NCBI GenBank assembly: GCA_944392605.1
Contig: CALXXE010000002.1
Location: 62,001-126,000 of the forward strand
DNA length: 64,000 nucleotides
Direction: 5' to 3'
Source: an uncultured Clostridia bacterium
GTDB taxonomy: Bacteria; Bacillota; Clostridia; TANB77; CAG-508
Part shown: piece after piece, positions 1-9,876 of the stretch
Numbering within the stretch: position 1 is the stretch's first letter
Layout of the letters: the number at the start of each line of letters is the position of its first letter
Notes under the pieces: model-generated
Seen by the model: only the letters and a program-made list of their open reading frames with translations
Databases searched by the model: none
Told to the model about the DNA's origin: nothing
Made by a program: the position numbers and the translations under genes

Positions 1-438
1 CAAGATTATATTACAGTCAAAGAAACTGGCGAGGGTTACAAATTAAATATAAATAGTTACATTGGGCATGAAGAAATTAATAAAACTACAGAAGATAATA
101 ATATTGTAGTTGAAGTAATTAGTAAAAATACATATATGGATAGAGAAGAATATACAATAAGAGTCACAAATAATAATGATACAGCAATCACATTAGATGC
201 AAAAAGCAATACAGAATCATTATATTTAGAAAATGATAAAGAGGGGCGTTATCCTGCTTATACTCATGAATTAACAGATCCAATGTTAAATATAGATTCA
301 GGTTCAACCAGAGAATTGACAATTAAATTTTATTGTAGATATACTTCTACTGCAAACATAACAGATATGGTATTTTCAAATCTAATAATATACAATAATC
401 AAGGAAGCGAGATTATAGAATTTAGAGCTAAAGTATAA
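1..438 (+). CDS. Unknown protein, 5'-truncated by the window edge
   Basis: The frame is open from base 1 to the TAA at 436-438, so at least 145 C-terminal residues are visible and the start lies outside. An internal ATG at 136 has no ribosome binding site and I do not use it. The visible part is rich in Thr, Asn, Ile and Tyr in alternating patterns that suggest beta strands, as in an extracytoplasmic beta-sandwich domain. No membrane segment or catalytic motif is visible. It ends 34 bases before the large cell-wall hydrolase in the same direction, so it may share its operon. I do not recognise the family. Confidence 0.7.
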   Translation, partial: QDYITVKETGEGYKLNINSYIGHEEINKTTEDNNIVVEVISKNTYMDREEYTIRVTNNNDTAITLDAKSNTESLYLENDKEGRYPAYTHELTDPMLNIDSGSTRELTIKFYCRYTSTANITDMVFSNLIIYNNQGSEIIEFRAKV

Positions 439-472
439 GTTGAATAAATATTGCAAGAATCGAGGCGAGTAA

Positions 473-3400
473 ATGGAAGATTTTAAAGAGGCTGCAAAAA
501 AAGCAGGTAAGATAATTTTAAGAACAGTTACGACTCTATTGTTTCCTATAATAGTAATAATCTGTATAATACTGGTTTTAGTATCAGCATTTGTTTATTT
601 TATAACAATAGATGATGGAACTTATAAAGAAGATGATTGGAGTAATGTTCCATATGGCGCTTCAGCTTTTTCTAATGAAACAACAATAAGTTCTGATGGT
701 TCAATATCAACTTCAATGACGCCACAAGAGTTATGGGATAAATTAATAGAAAATGGAAGTAGTGTAGCTGATTATTTAGATTCACCAGAGGAATTAGCAA
801 AATTGGTAAAAGCTGAAATGATTACAAAATATCCAGATACCCGTCCAAATCCGGATGAAGATATAAATTGGGATGATGTTATAAATGGAGATAGTATACA
901 AGGAATTATAAAATTCAAAAGAGCAGATACTGATGGAAATAAGTCAACAATGACTTATGTAGATCCAGCAACATTCCAAGGATATATAGACGAGTATAAT
1001 AGTACAGGTAGTGAAGAAGCAAAACAAGCGGCATTATCACATTTTACATTAAGACAAACAGCAGCTTCGACTTCTTCAGGAAATGGAGGAGCAATTGCAG
1101 CAGGTGATGGTGTAATGACGGACGTTTCACAGGCTATTATTGATGCAACAAATAATACTCCATGGCCAGGAGCTCAATGGTGTGCTAGATGGGTAAATGA
1201 CGTATATGACAATGCAGGAGTAGGAGCTTGTAGACACGTATCAGCATATGAGTCGTATAAACATCATTGTATTTCGACGGATATGAGTGCAATCCCAATA
1301 GGTGCATCTGTATATGGTACAGGAAGTGGACAAAGTGGTCCATACGGTCATATAGGTATTTATATTGGAGGTCGGTCAGGTAATAGATAGTCAAAACGGA
1401 GGGATAGTAGTTTCTTCAATGGATGAATGGCTTTCATGGCAAGTAGATGTTTTAGATGGAAAACAAGGATGGCTTGGTTGGGGATGGGAAGATAATAATA
1501 GAACGAGAGGAACAACAGACGACCCAAATGTCTCTCAAAATGATGGAAGTGATAGGGAAGAACAAGATAAAGAAAATGAAGAAAATGCTGATGAGAACGG
1601 AAATGTAGGAAAGGCTACAGAAATTCCTGTTGCCGGAGATGGATATGATTCAGAATATGTATCATCAGCTGGAATTACTTATAAACAATTTAAACAATAT
1701 AAAGGTACATATGCAGGAAATTCATATTGGGGAGGAACTATTACTACTCATGGTTGTGGACCAACTTCAATGGCAATATTACTTAGTGGTTTAACAGATT
1801 TAAATTATACTCCCGCTAATACAGCGGCAGAGATGAATTCAAAATATGGATATACAAGTTATGAAACATTACAACGAGAATTACAAGATTTAGGAATAAG
1901 CGCGGAAGTAACACAAACGCCTTCTGCCCAACAAATACAAGATAATTTAAGAAATGGAAAAGTCATGCTTGTTTCTGTAGATAGTAGGACTATTTTTACA
2001 GGAGGAAGTCACTTAATGGCTTTAGTAGATATAAATGAGCAAGGACAAGTATATATATCTAATCCATCTAGTGATACACTTAATGGTTGGCATGATGTTA
2101 GTGAGATTACAGCTGGATGTAATTATATAATTTCAATAGACGCAGGTGCAGCAGGAATTGCAAAAAGTAATAATAATTCTAATTATGTTGCTGTAGTTGC
2201 TACATGGAGACAAGTTGATACTACAGTTACAACCAATGATCCAAATGTAGAGCCGGTAGATACAACGAGTTATAGTATGACAACAACAGACATTAATTAT
2301 GAAGCAATGGTAAAGCCGTATACAATGCCATTTGATTATTTGTGGGCACTATTAGTTTGTGGTGAAGGCAAAGGATTTGTATTAGATTTAGCAGATTTAG
2401 TATATGATAGTGATATAGAAATAACAGTTCATGATAATCTTACTGTAAATACAGATGTAGATGAATGGAATTATACATTACGAACAAAAGCAGAAGTAGG
2501 AGATGCAACAATAACAGCTAATTGTGGAGGAATAACAGCTACGGGAACGGTAGCGGCACATACACATGATCCATGGGGAGATGATCAAAAATATACAACG
2601 ACTAAGACAGTTGTTACACAAACTAACACATTAAATATAGCAGTAACAAGAGCAAATGTATGGATAGTAGATTATCAAAATGAATTTACATATAATGCTC
2701 CATCATCAAATACAACAACTGATCAAGTAACTCAACCAGACACAGAATATGAGTCTTCTGGAACAGCAGATGGTTCGTCATTTACTTGTAGTGAGATAGA
2801 TGCAGAAAAGAGTAGTTTAGGAAGTAGTGTTAGACAAAGATATATATCAAGTCATAGTTCTAGCAATACTACAAGTGGAACTAATTCAACAACATCAACT
2901 GTAACGGCACCTTCTGTAAGTTATGATGTAGATGTATCAGTTGAATATTTTACAAAATACATAAATATAGTAGATAATGTAACAAATACTACGGAAACAC
3001 AAAAATATGTATCTGGAACCCCAACATTGAAAGAAAAGACAGATCCAGATTCAGAAGAACCTAATTTTGTAACTTTATTTAATGATCCTGATTATGAAAG
3101 AAATAATAGTAGTATAATTTCTGCGGCAGATTGGCTATTTGAAATAATAGAATCAAATGATAGAATAAAAGAACCTTTCTTGGACTTAACAAAGTATTTA
3201 TTATATAAAGCAACAGACATAGATTATGGTGTAACAGAATTTGATTTTAGTATATTCTACCCAGGAAGCTTAACTTCTGTAAGTGCAAATGATTATATAG
3301 TACATATTGATATGTCACCTCAAGAAATAGTAATTGATGATGTAGAAACCTTGAAAACAGCATTTGCTGGTTCAGGAGGAGCTGGAAGTGAGAATTTAGT

Positions 3401-4175
3401 AGCTTATGCAGATGATTTCTTAAGATTACAAGAAGAATATAGAGTTAATGCAGTATTTGCGGCGGCAGTAACTACAGCAGAATGTGGAGCAGGAACCAAC
3501 TTACAAATAGGAGGAAACAACTGGTTTAGTATAAGAAATCCTAGTGGTGGATGGATGCAATATGATTCTCCAGCAGGTTCAATAGAAGCATTTTGTAATC
3601 AAATAGCAAGGTTAGATTATTATTTTACAGATGGAAATTATACTGTTAGAAGTATAGGAATGATTTATTGTGAAGATGCAGATGCACCAGGGGGATGGAT
3701 TGAAAATGTACTTATGTATATGACTAATATGTTTAATGCAGCAGGAATAGATGTATCATCATTTAATGCAAATGGAGATTTTGTAGAAGTTGCAAAACAA
3801 TGTCATGATTATGTAAGGACTAATGGTTTCGTATATGGTAATGGTAATACTATACCAATAGCAGGAAATGGTACTAGTTATATAGATTGTAGTGCTTATG
3901 TTACTTGGGTATTATATGAATATGGATATACTGATTTGGCAGGACCTCAACAAAGTACACGTACATTATTAGGTTTAGCACAAAGAAAAGGATGGACTGT
4001 AAAATCAGGTTCAGAAGCTGTAGCTGGAGATATAATGTTAAATCCTAACAGCCATACGTCAATATATGCAGGAAATGGACAGTTCTATGACTGTGGAAGT
4101 ACATCACTTATACAATCTGAGATAACTACTTGGAATCCAGGATATCAATATGCTATTACAGTTACGAAGCCGTAA
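473..4175 (+). CDS. Multi-catalytic membrane-anchored cell-wall hydrolase (NlpC/CHAP-like + C39-like + glucosaminidase-like + NlpC/P60), needs a +1 shift at 1373
   Basis: Zero frame runs from ATG 473 to TAG 1388-1390; the +1 frame continues to 4175. Skipping C1373 gives one protein of about 1233 residues. A membrane segment spans residues about 18-44. A first papain-like domain follows, with Cys237 in WCARWV and His293 in YGHIGIYIG; the junction falls directly after this His motif. A C39-like domain has Cys near 428 (HGCGPTSM) and His near 513 (GGSHLMALV). After a Thr/Ser-rich stretch comes a glucosaminidase-like domain near 973-1096 (Glu in TTAECGAG), then a C-terminal NlpC/P60 domain with Cys in YIDCSAYVTW and His in NPNSHTSIYAG. 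Such proteins act as VirB1-like wall hydrolases in Gram-positive type IV secretion systems; that role is inferred here. A pseudogene or sequencing error is the alternative, but about 930 residues downstream remain open. Confidence 0.75.
1373..1375 (+). other. Candidate +1 frameshift site at in-frame CGG (hydrolase)
   Basis: CGG is codon 301 of the zero frame, preceded by GGT. Zero-frame reading ends at TAG four codons later (1388-1390). Skipping C1373 reads GGT CAG GTA ATA, giving YIGGGQVID, as expected after the His motif of this fold. The same codon marks the breaks at 14943 and 48069. Confidence 0.65.
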
Positions 4176-4187
4176 AAGGAGGAAATT

Positions 4188-5342
4188 ATGGACAAAACTA
4201 AGAAAATAATAATTATTATAGCTATAGTAATGTTAACTATAGCTATAGGAATTATAATAACTATAGTAGTGTTGAATAATAAAAAAGAAGGTACTATTTA
4301 TAAAAAAGGTGATGGAACAGTGGAAGTTCTTCCTGAACCAGAAATGGATTTAGAATACGAGCAAAAAGAATTAAGAGAACCAACTGAATTTTTCTCAGTA
4401 GAAAAATGTATACAAGATAATGTTGATGGTTTTAGTGCAGAAAAAATGAATTATCTACAAGGGCAAAGAATAATGACATATTCTGTATATGGAAAAATAA
4501 ATTCAGAAGAAAAATATTATAAAGTTAGAGTAGATATGGAAAATATGACTTATGAATTAGAAGAAATAAGCGATGATATCTATGAAAATCTTAGCCAAAT
4601 AAAACTAGAAGATGATGAAACAGAGATTCCTAATAAAGGAGACAATAGTTTCGAATATGAAGCAGTAAGTAATGTTGATATGTGTAGAAAATATTTAGAA
4701 GATTTTAAACAAAAAGAGCTAAACAACCCAAAAGAAGCGTATTCAATGTTGGATGAAGATTATAGGAATGAAAGATTTCCGACATTTGAAGAATTTCAAG
4801 AATATGTAAATAGTTGTAGAGATATGATTCAATATTCATCACTATCTAAATATGATGTAGAAATAAAAGATAATTATACGGAATATATACTAGTTGATAA
4901 TTATAACAATTCTTATACAATAAGAACAACAGGAATATGGGATTATACAATTCTTCTTGACAATTATACAATTAAAGTTGATACATATGAAGAAGAATAT
5001 AAAAAATCAAGTATAGATCAGAAGATACAAGCAAATGTATATATATTCTTACAAATGATAAATACAAAAGATTATTCTCATGCTTACGAATTGTTAGATG
5101 AAACTTTTAGAAATAATAATTTTGATACATTAGATAAATTTAAAGAGTATGTGAATGCAAATTTCTTTGATTATAATCTTAATACTACATCAAATGTAGA
5201 TATTAATAATGAAGGAAGTACATACATATATGAAACAAAAATAAGAAGCGGAGCTGGAAGTGCTGCGGAAACAAAAAACTTAACAGTTATTATGCAATTA
5301 AAAGAAGGAACAGACTTTGTAATGTCATTTAGTTTAGAATAA
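4188..5342 (+). CDS. Membrane-anchored protein with two NTF2-like repeats
   Basis: The protein has 384 residues; AAAGGAGG precedes the ATG. A single hydrophobic segment at about residues 6-29 anchors a charged extracytoplasmic part. Two similar units follow, around 160-210 (AYSMLDEDYRNERFPTFEEF) and 285-330 (AYELLDETFRNNNFDTLDKF), each with the helix pattern of NTF2/DUF4878-type folds. Tandem NTF2-like folds on one membrane helix are the architecture of VirB8/TcpC proteins of Gram-positive conjugation systems, so a secretion-complex role is possible but is only an inference. It starts 12 bases after the cell-wall hydrolase and is almost certainly co-transcribed with it. Confidence 0.75.
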   Translation: MDKTKKIIIIIAIVMLTIAIGIIITIVVLNNKKEGTIYKKGDGTVEVLPEPEMDLEYEQKELREPTEFFSVEKCIQDNVDGFSAEKMNYLQGQRIMTYSVYGKINSEEKYYKVRVDMENMTYELEEISDDIYENLSQIKLEDDETEIPNKGDNSFEYEAVSNVDMCRKYLEDFKQKELNNPKEAYSMLDEDYRNERFPTFEEFQEYVNSCRDMIQYSSLSKYDVEIKDNYTEYILVDNYNNSYTIRTTGIWDYTILLDNYTIKVDTYEEEYKKSSIDQKIQANVYIFLQMINTKDYSHAYELLDETFRNNNFDTLDKFKEYVNANFFDYNLNTTSNVDINNEGSTYIYETKIRSGAGSAAETKNLTVIMQLKEGTDFVMSFSLE

Positions 5343-5356
5343 AATAGGAGAAGAAG

Positions 5357-6976
5357 ATGTTTGGTAAAATAAAGGCTTTGACAAAGATTTTTGTAAAAGA
5401 TTTTTATCAAAGTACAAATTTAGTAAATAAAGAAACAAAGAAACTAAATACTAAATCTATATATTTTTGGATGTTAATAATTCTATCAGTTGCAATGATA
5501 TACATTAGTAACAAAGCAATTCATTTGTGTATATCAATGGGAACACCAGAAACATTTATAAAATTTTATGTATTGTTTCTAACGATATTGTTAATGTTTC
5601 AAATTACTATAATATGTGCCAACATCTTCTTCTTTTCAAAAGAATTAGAATTTGTACTTCCATTGCCAATTAAGTCTAAAGAATTGTTAATAGCTAAGTT
5701 TAATACTGTAGTATTTATGTCATACATGACAGAATTAATATTTGGACTAGTTCCACTTATTTTGTATGGATTTTCAAATTATACGGGATTTGACTATTTT
5801 ATCTGGATGTTATTGTTATTAATATTATTACCAATAATATTTGTAACAATTATTGGCCTATTTACAATAATCCTTATGAAAATATTTGGATTTATAAAAA
5901 ATAAGACAATTTTACAAAATGTAGTTAGTATCATTTTAATATTACTTCTTCTATTTTTAGAAGATAAATTAATAGGTAATATGGATAACTTGCAAGAGAC
6001 GAATTATTTTATAACACCGTTAGTACAAATTTTAACAGGGACGGTAATATTAGAAAAAGTAAAATATCTTGCTATTCTATTTGCTTTAGACATAATAACA
6101 TTAATAATTTTTATAGCAATAGGACAGAAATTTTATTTAAAGATGCTTTTAAAAAGTTTAACAATAACGAATCGAAGATTGAAATTGGCAGAAAGAAAAC
6201 AAGTAGAGATTAAAAGTAGGAAGACAAAAGTTGGAAGACAGTATATAAAAAAAGAATTCAAAATGCTATTTAAGCAACCAATTTTCTTTATGCAAACTGT
6301 ATTTCCAGTTATTATGGTTTTAATTAGTGTTGTTATGATAACCAATGTTTTAATACCGGTTATTGATTCAGCTATTCAAGATAATGAAACAATAAGAGAA
6401 AAAATAAGTTCACTAAATTTTACTACTGAAGTAATATGTATTATTTTAGGAATATTACAATGTATGTTTTCTTTATCAAGTATTTCACTTACAGCTATAT
6501 CAAGAGAAGGAAAATCAGCAATATTTATGAAATATATACCTGTTAGCTACTATAAACAATTTTTATATAAAAATGTGGTTCAGGTAATATTAAATGTTAT
6601 TGTATCAATAGTGGTTTTAGGAATAGTTTATTATTATATACCAAAGATAGGTATAATAAATATTCTGTTAATGTTTATAATATCAATTTTTATTAACCTG
6701 ATAAATAGTTATTTAATGCTTTTAGTAGATTTGAAAAAGCCGTATTTGAATTGGAACTCAGAGCATTCTGTTGTAAAAAGAAATGATAATAAATCATTCC
6801 AGTACGCGTTGACGATAATAATGATTCTTATATATATTTATTTATCAAATATTTTTTCAGAGATAAATGTTACTTTAACATTAGGAATAGAAATCATTAT
6901 ATTTATGTTAGCTTTTATAATAATAGACAGAATTATAAAAAGGAAAAGTGAAAAGTTATTCAATAATATAATGTAA
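5357..6976 (+). CDS. ABC-2-type multispanning membrane protein
   Basis: The protein has 539 residues, with GGAG upstream of the ATG. About twelve hydrophobic stretches form two sets separated by a basic cytoplasmic segment near residues 270-300. The segment FFSKELEFVLPLPIKSKELL in the first half is typical of large ABC-2-type exporter permeases of Firmicutes. No ABC ATPase gene is adjacent, so the partner and substrate are unknown. It starts 14 bases after the NTF2-like gene and is followed by a strong terminator, making it the last gene of the first operon. Confidence 0.75.
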   Translation: MFGKIKALTKIFVKDFYQSTNLVNKETKKLNTKSIYFWMLIILSVAMIYISNKAIHLCISMGTPETFIKFYVLFLTILLMFQITIICANIFFFSKELEFVLPLPIKSKELLIAKFNTVVFMSYMTELIFGLVPLILYGFSNYTGFDYFIWMLLLLILLPIIFVTIIGLFTIILMKIFGFIKNKTILQNVVSIILILLLLFLEDKLIGNMDNLQETNYFITPLVQILTGTVILEKVKYLAILFALDIITLIIFIAIGQKFYLKMLLKSLTITNRRLKLAERKQVEIKSRKTKVGRQYIKKEFKMLFKQPIFFMQTVFPVIMVLISVVMITNVLIPVIDSAIQDNETIREKISSLNFTTEVICIILGILQCMFSLSSISLTAISREGKSAIFMKYIPVSYYKQFLYKNVVQVILNVIVSIVVLGIVYYYIPKIGIINILLMFIISIFINLINSYLMLLVDLKKPYLNWNSEHSVVKRNDNKSFQYALTIIMILIYIYLSNIFSEINVTLTLGIEIIIFMLAFIIIDRIIKRKSEKLFNNIM

Positions 6977-7005
6977 GACTAGAATATAAATAGTATTCTA
7001 GTCTT
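6975..7005 (+). terminator. Rho-independent terminator after the permease
   Basis: A 12-bp perfect inverted repeat (AAGACTAGAATA with TATTCTAGTCTT) is followed by GTTTTAT. It also lies downstream of the minus-strand J-domain gene. Confidence 0.85.
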
Positions 7006-7016
7006 GTTTTATATTA

Positions 7017-7661
7017 TTAATTAAACAAATTAAAAATAGTTTGTAAAAGAGGATTTTCTTCAAATAATTTGATAAAGAAATTATGTATAAACGGTATTTG
7101 CCAAAGAAGAAAGAGAATTATTATAGTTATAAAAAGCGCAGTGAAATTTTTAATATAATCTTTTGGAGTTTTTTTATACTTAATTTTGTAACCTCTATTT
7201 TTTAAATCTTGAATATAAGCATCATGGTATGCTTTTTCTCTTGCTTGTTGTATTTGATTTTCATACTCTAATTGTTTCTCATATTGGTTTTGGCGTTCTT
7301 GCTCATCCTGAAATTTTTCATCATAAGAGATATTATTTGTTTTGTTATTATAAGTAGTATTGGCATTATTTCTTAAATTGTTAAGTTCATTATATAAATT
7401 TTGATTTTCCTGAGTTAATTTATAAAGTTCCTCTTCCGAAATTTCATTTTGATTTAAAGTAACATCATATTCTGCCCTCGAATTTGGATTAGAGAGAGTT
7501 TCATAAGCCTCATTGATTAATTTTAGCTTTTCTTCAGCTTCTTGCTTCATATTTGATTCTTGTAAGTCTGGGTGGTATTTCTTAGCTAAAGTTTTATAAG
7601 CTTTTTCTATAACTTCAGGAGAAGCATTTCTATCTACTTCTAAAATTTTGTAATAATTCAT
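7017..7661 (-). CDS. J-domain (DnaJ-like) membrane protein
   Basis: I start at ATG 7661 because AAGGAG lies 9 bases upstream; the in-frame TTG at 7679 lies upstream of that site. The product has 214 residues. The first ~65 form a J domain with the HPD motif (KKYHPDLQ) that stimulates Hsp70 ATPase. There is no Gly/Phe-rich linker, zinc region or substrate-binding domain. A Gln/Asn/Glu-rich coiled-coil-like stretch follows at about 80-165, then a C-terminal membrane segment at about 178-200. It probably recruits DnaK to the membrane; the client is unknown. Confidence 0.85.
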   Translation of the reverse strand: MNYYKILEVDRNASPEVIEKAYKTLAKKYHPDLQESNMKQEAEEKLKLINEAYETLSNPNSRAEYDVTLNQNEISEEELYKLTQENQNLYNELNNLRNNANTTYNNKTNNISYDEKFQDEQERQNQYEKQLEYENQIQQAREKAYHDAYIQDLKNRGYKIKYKKTPKDYIKNFTALFITIIILFLLWQIPFIHNFFIKLFEENPLLQTIFNLFN

Positions 7662-7763
7662 TTGTATAATCTCCTTCAAATTTTCCTAAATTAAATATAA
7701 CATAAAAATCAATAACGTTCAAGAAAGCATAATAAAATAATTATTTCAAATTTAAAGAAATAA

Positions 7764-7793
7764 AAACTCAGCAGAATTGAATCTGCTGAGTTT
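7764..7793 (-). terminator. Terminator of the small membrane-protein gene
   Basis: A 12-bp perfect stem (AAACTCAGCAGA with TCTGCTGAGTTT) is followed on the minus strand by a T run. It lies about 90 bases past the stop of the minus-strand gene ending at 7882. Confidence 0.8.
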
Positions 7794-7881
7794 CGAAAAA
7801 TGATAGTTTCTAACAATCCCTTCCTTCATAAGAAGATGTTAGCAATCCAAATCATTTCCGGTTGCTTCAAACGTAAGTTTC

Positions 7882-8193
7882 TTAGACTTTCCTGAAGGAA
7901 AAGAAAGATATAACTCCGCCGATGATGCAACAGAAGATGAGCCAGGCTATCGATCCAATAGATTCACTGAACAACTCGGGTTCCAGTATCAGGTTGAGAA
8001 TTGGAAGGTCAAATACAAAAGTCAAAAACTTGGTGACAACGTAAATGACGATTCCAATAAATATCGAGCTAATCAGGAAGATTGCCAGAAAGAAGATGGC
8101 CCCGAAGAATATACCGACATAAGTAAGAATGTCGGAAAGAGCATCGGGAATCTTGTGCGTGACGTTGGAAATAATGTTGGTAAACTTACTCAT
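7882..8193 (-). CDS. Small two-helix membrane protein, paralogue of the gene at 9316-9876
   Basis: The protein has 103 residues; AAGGAG lies 8 bases before the ATG. Long hydrophobic stretches at about 20-60 and 80-98 make it a membrane protein. The pattern TKFLTFVFDLPI...SIGSIAWLIF matches SKFVVLVLSIQPI...PIGSIIWFIL of the second paralogue, and both begin M-x-KF. Base composition is clearly richer in G and C than in neighbouring genes, with C/G-ending codons, which suggests different origin or selection. The family is not recognised. Confidence 0.75.
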   Translation of the reverse strand: MSKFTNIISNVTHKIPDALSDILTYVGIFFGAIFFLAIFLISSIFIGIVIYVVTKFLTFVFDLPILNLILEPELFSESIGSIAWLIFCCIIGGVISFFSFRKV

Positions 8194-8218
8194 GATGTAC
8201 TCCTTTTCTTAACTACCA

Positions 8219-8286
8219 GATTTCAAAGTGCTCCGCCGTATGGCATATCATACTATTATTATACAATATTTTCCATATTATGTCAA
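8219..8286 (-). promoter_or_regulatory. Sigma-A-type promoter and conserved leader of the 7882-8193 gene
   Basis: On the minus strand TTGACA (8286-8281) and TATAAT (8263-8258) are 17 bases apart. The transcribed leader holds GCCATACGGC, then GGAGCACTTTGAAAT (8219-8246). Nearly the same promoter and leader precede the paralogue at 9876. The GCCATAYGGC part is self-complementary and could form a hairpin or bind a dimeric regulator. Confidence 0.75.
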
Positions 8287-8354
8287 TTAATAGGCTTTTA
8301 TATATGAAATCACAGTTAAAAAAATATAACATAAAATGAAATAAGGTGATTTAT

Positions 8355-9233
8355 ATGGAAAATGGTTTATGTTTAGCTGGAGGGGGAGTAAAAGGAGCTG
8401 CCCATATAGGAGTAATAAAGGCATTGGAAGAGGAAAATATAGATTTTAAATATATAGGAGGAACTTCCTCAGGAAGTATAGTTGCTTGTCTTTATGCGTG
8501 TGGATTCACATCAGATCAAATATATAAGATCTTTAAGAAATACTGTAAAAAAACAAAGTATGTTGATTTTTTAAACATAATAAAATTAATAGTAGGCCTG
8601 ATATTTACAGGAAATATAATAATAGATGGATTAAACTCGGGAAAAGAAATAGAGAAGTTGATTAAAAAAGTGTGTAATAAAAGAGGAATATATAATATAC
8701 AAGATACAAGAAAAACAATTGCAATACCAAGTGTTAATTTGTGTAATGGTAAAGTGGTTTGTTTTACATCAGAGTGTAATAAAAAAATAGATTTGGATAA
8801 TACGGTTTTTGTGAATGATATAGAGATAGGAAAGGCAGTAAGAGCAAGTTGTAGTTATCCAGTGGTATTTTCTCCTTGTAAATATAAAGATATAAAATTA
8901 ATAGATGGGGGAATCAGAGAGAATGTGCCTTGGAAGGAGTTAAAGAGATTAGGAGCAAGAAAAGTTTTAAATATTATTTTTGAAGAAGAAATAAATAATG
9001 AATGTGATAAAAATATAGTAGATGTTGCAAGTAGTTCAATAGGTTTGTTAAGTAAAGAATTATCTTCATATGAATTAGAAGTTTCAGATTATACAATAAA
9101 AATAAGAACAAATAAGATAGGTCTTCTTGATATGAAACAAATAGATAAAATGTATGAAGAAGGGTATAATGAAACAAAGAGAAATATAAAAGAAATAAAA
9201 GAAAAAATATTAAGCGATAACGGTAAGTATTAA
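8355..9233 (+). CDS. Patatin-like phospholipase
   Basis: The start is ATG 8355, with AAGGTGA just upstream; GTG 8346 overlaps this site. The 292-residue product has the complete patatin catalytic set: the oxyanion loop GGGVKG (residues 9-14), the nucleophile elbow GTSSG with Ser38, and the aspartate in LIDGGIREN. Patatins are Ser/Asp-dyad acyl hydrolases acting on membrane lipids. It lacks a signal peptide and has a short hydrophobic stretch near residue 80, so it is probably cytoplasmic or peripheral to the membrane. It lies alone between two minus-strand membrane genes. Function beyond lipid hydrolysis cannot be told. Confidence 0.9.
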   Translation: MENGLCLAGGGVKGAAHIGVIKALEEENIDFKYIGGTSSGSIVACLYACGFTSDQIYKIFKKYCKKTKYVDFLNIIKLIVGLIFTGNIIIDGLNSGKEIEKLIKKVCNKRGIYNIQDTRKTIAIPSVNLCNGKVVCFTSECNKKIDLDNTVFVNDIEIGKAVRASCSYPVVFSPCKYKDIKLIDGGIRENVPWKELKRLGARKVLNIIFEEEINNECDKNIVDVASSSIGLLSKELSSYELEVSDYTIKIRTNKIGLLDMKQIDKMYEEGYNETKRNIKEIKEKILSDNGKY

Positions 9234-9255
9234 AGTTATATAGTAAATAAAAAAG

Positions 9256-9286
9256 TCCCACAGTAAGTATAATTCTTACTGTGGGA
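9256..9286 (-). terminator. Terminator of the 9316-9876 gene
   Basis: A 12-bp perfect stem (TCCCACAGTAAG with CTTACTGTGGGA) is followed on the minus strand by CTTTTTTA. No T run follows on the plus strand, so it serves the minus-strand gene. Confidence 0.8.
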
Positions 9287-9315
9287 TGAAATGTGATAGC
9301 TAATTTTTGTATAGA

Positions 9316-9876
9316 TTATTTTCTCCAGATCCCCTTACCATCTCTAAATGGTTGGCCGGGTTGATAATAATGTCCTTCGGAGTCTTGCCAAGGTTCACTA
9401 GGACTTCTCAATTTGCCTTGACCATCTATGAAAGGAGAACCGGGATTTCTCCAATTACCTTGTGCATCTTGATATGCATCATTCCAACTTCTCCAATTGC
9501 CACGACCATCATAAAAACCACTATCACTATGTTGATTTTCATTAGTAGTTGTAGAAGTAAATCCTCTATTGTAAGATGAAGTAGAACCGCCAAAAAAGTC
9601 ATCCTTAACTGTAAGGTAAAGACAAAATAGGCTAAAAACAAAGCATAGTATAAACCATATTATTGAGCCTATAGGTATACCATTAGCTATTTCCATTGTT
9701 AACCAAGAGCAAATAGGTTGTATCGAAAGTACTAAAACAACAAACTTGCTTATACCGTAAATGGGAAAAGCGATGAGTAAAGCAATACCTGCAAAGCCAA
9801 ATAGTACCAATATGCCAAAAATTGTAGTTAGAATCGTAGAGAGTTTATTGATGATAGAATTAATAAACTTCCGCAT
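9316..9876 (-). CDS. Membrane protein with C-terminal DGxGxWR-type repeats; second codon is CGG
   Basis: I start at ATG 9876, which has AAAGGAG 6 bases upstream; an ATG at 9912 lies in the leader. The product has 186 residues. The first ~95 hold membrane segments and match the paralogue at 7882-8193 (IGSI-x-W). The last ~75 form four or five degenerate units of about 14-16 residues, such as DGRGNWRSWNDAY, DAQGNWRNPGSPF and DGQGKLRSPSEPW, rich in Gly, Trp and Pro. Codon 2 is CGG, the only in-frame CGG I found that is not at a frameshift. The family is not recognised; the repeats could bind a ligand or another protein. Confidence 0.75.
   Translation of the reverse strand: MRKFINSIINKLSTILTTIFGILVLFGFAGIALLIAFPIYGISKFVVLVLSIQPICSWLTMEIANGIPIGSIIWFILCFVFSLFCLYLTVKDDFFGGSTSSYNRGFTSTTTNENQHSDSGFYDGRGNWRSWNDAYQDAQGNWRNPGSPFIDGQGKLRSPSEPWQDSEGHYYQPGQPFRDGKGIWRK

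Noticed and set aside
1185..1394. Minus-strand open frames inside the hydrolase, and similar antisense frames elsewhere (for example 12908-13150, 21355-22131, 51281-51790)
   Set aside because: They lie fully inside well-supported genes, lack ribosome binding sites and have odd composition.
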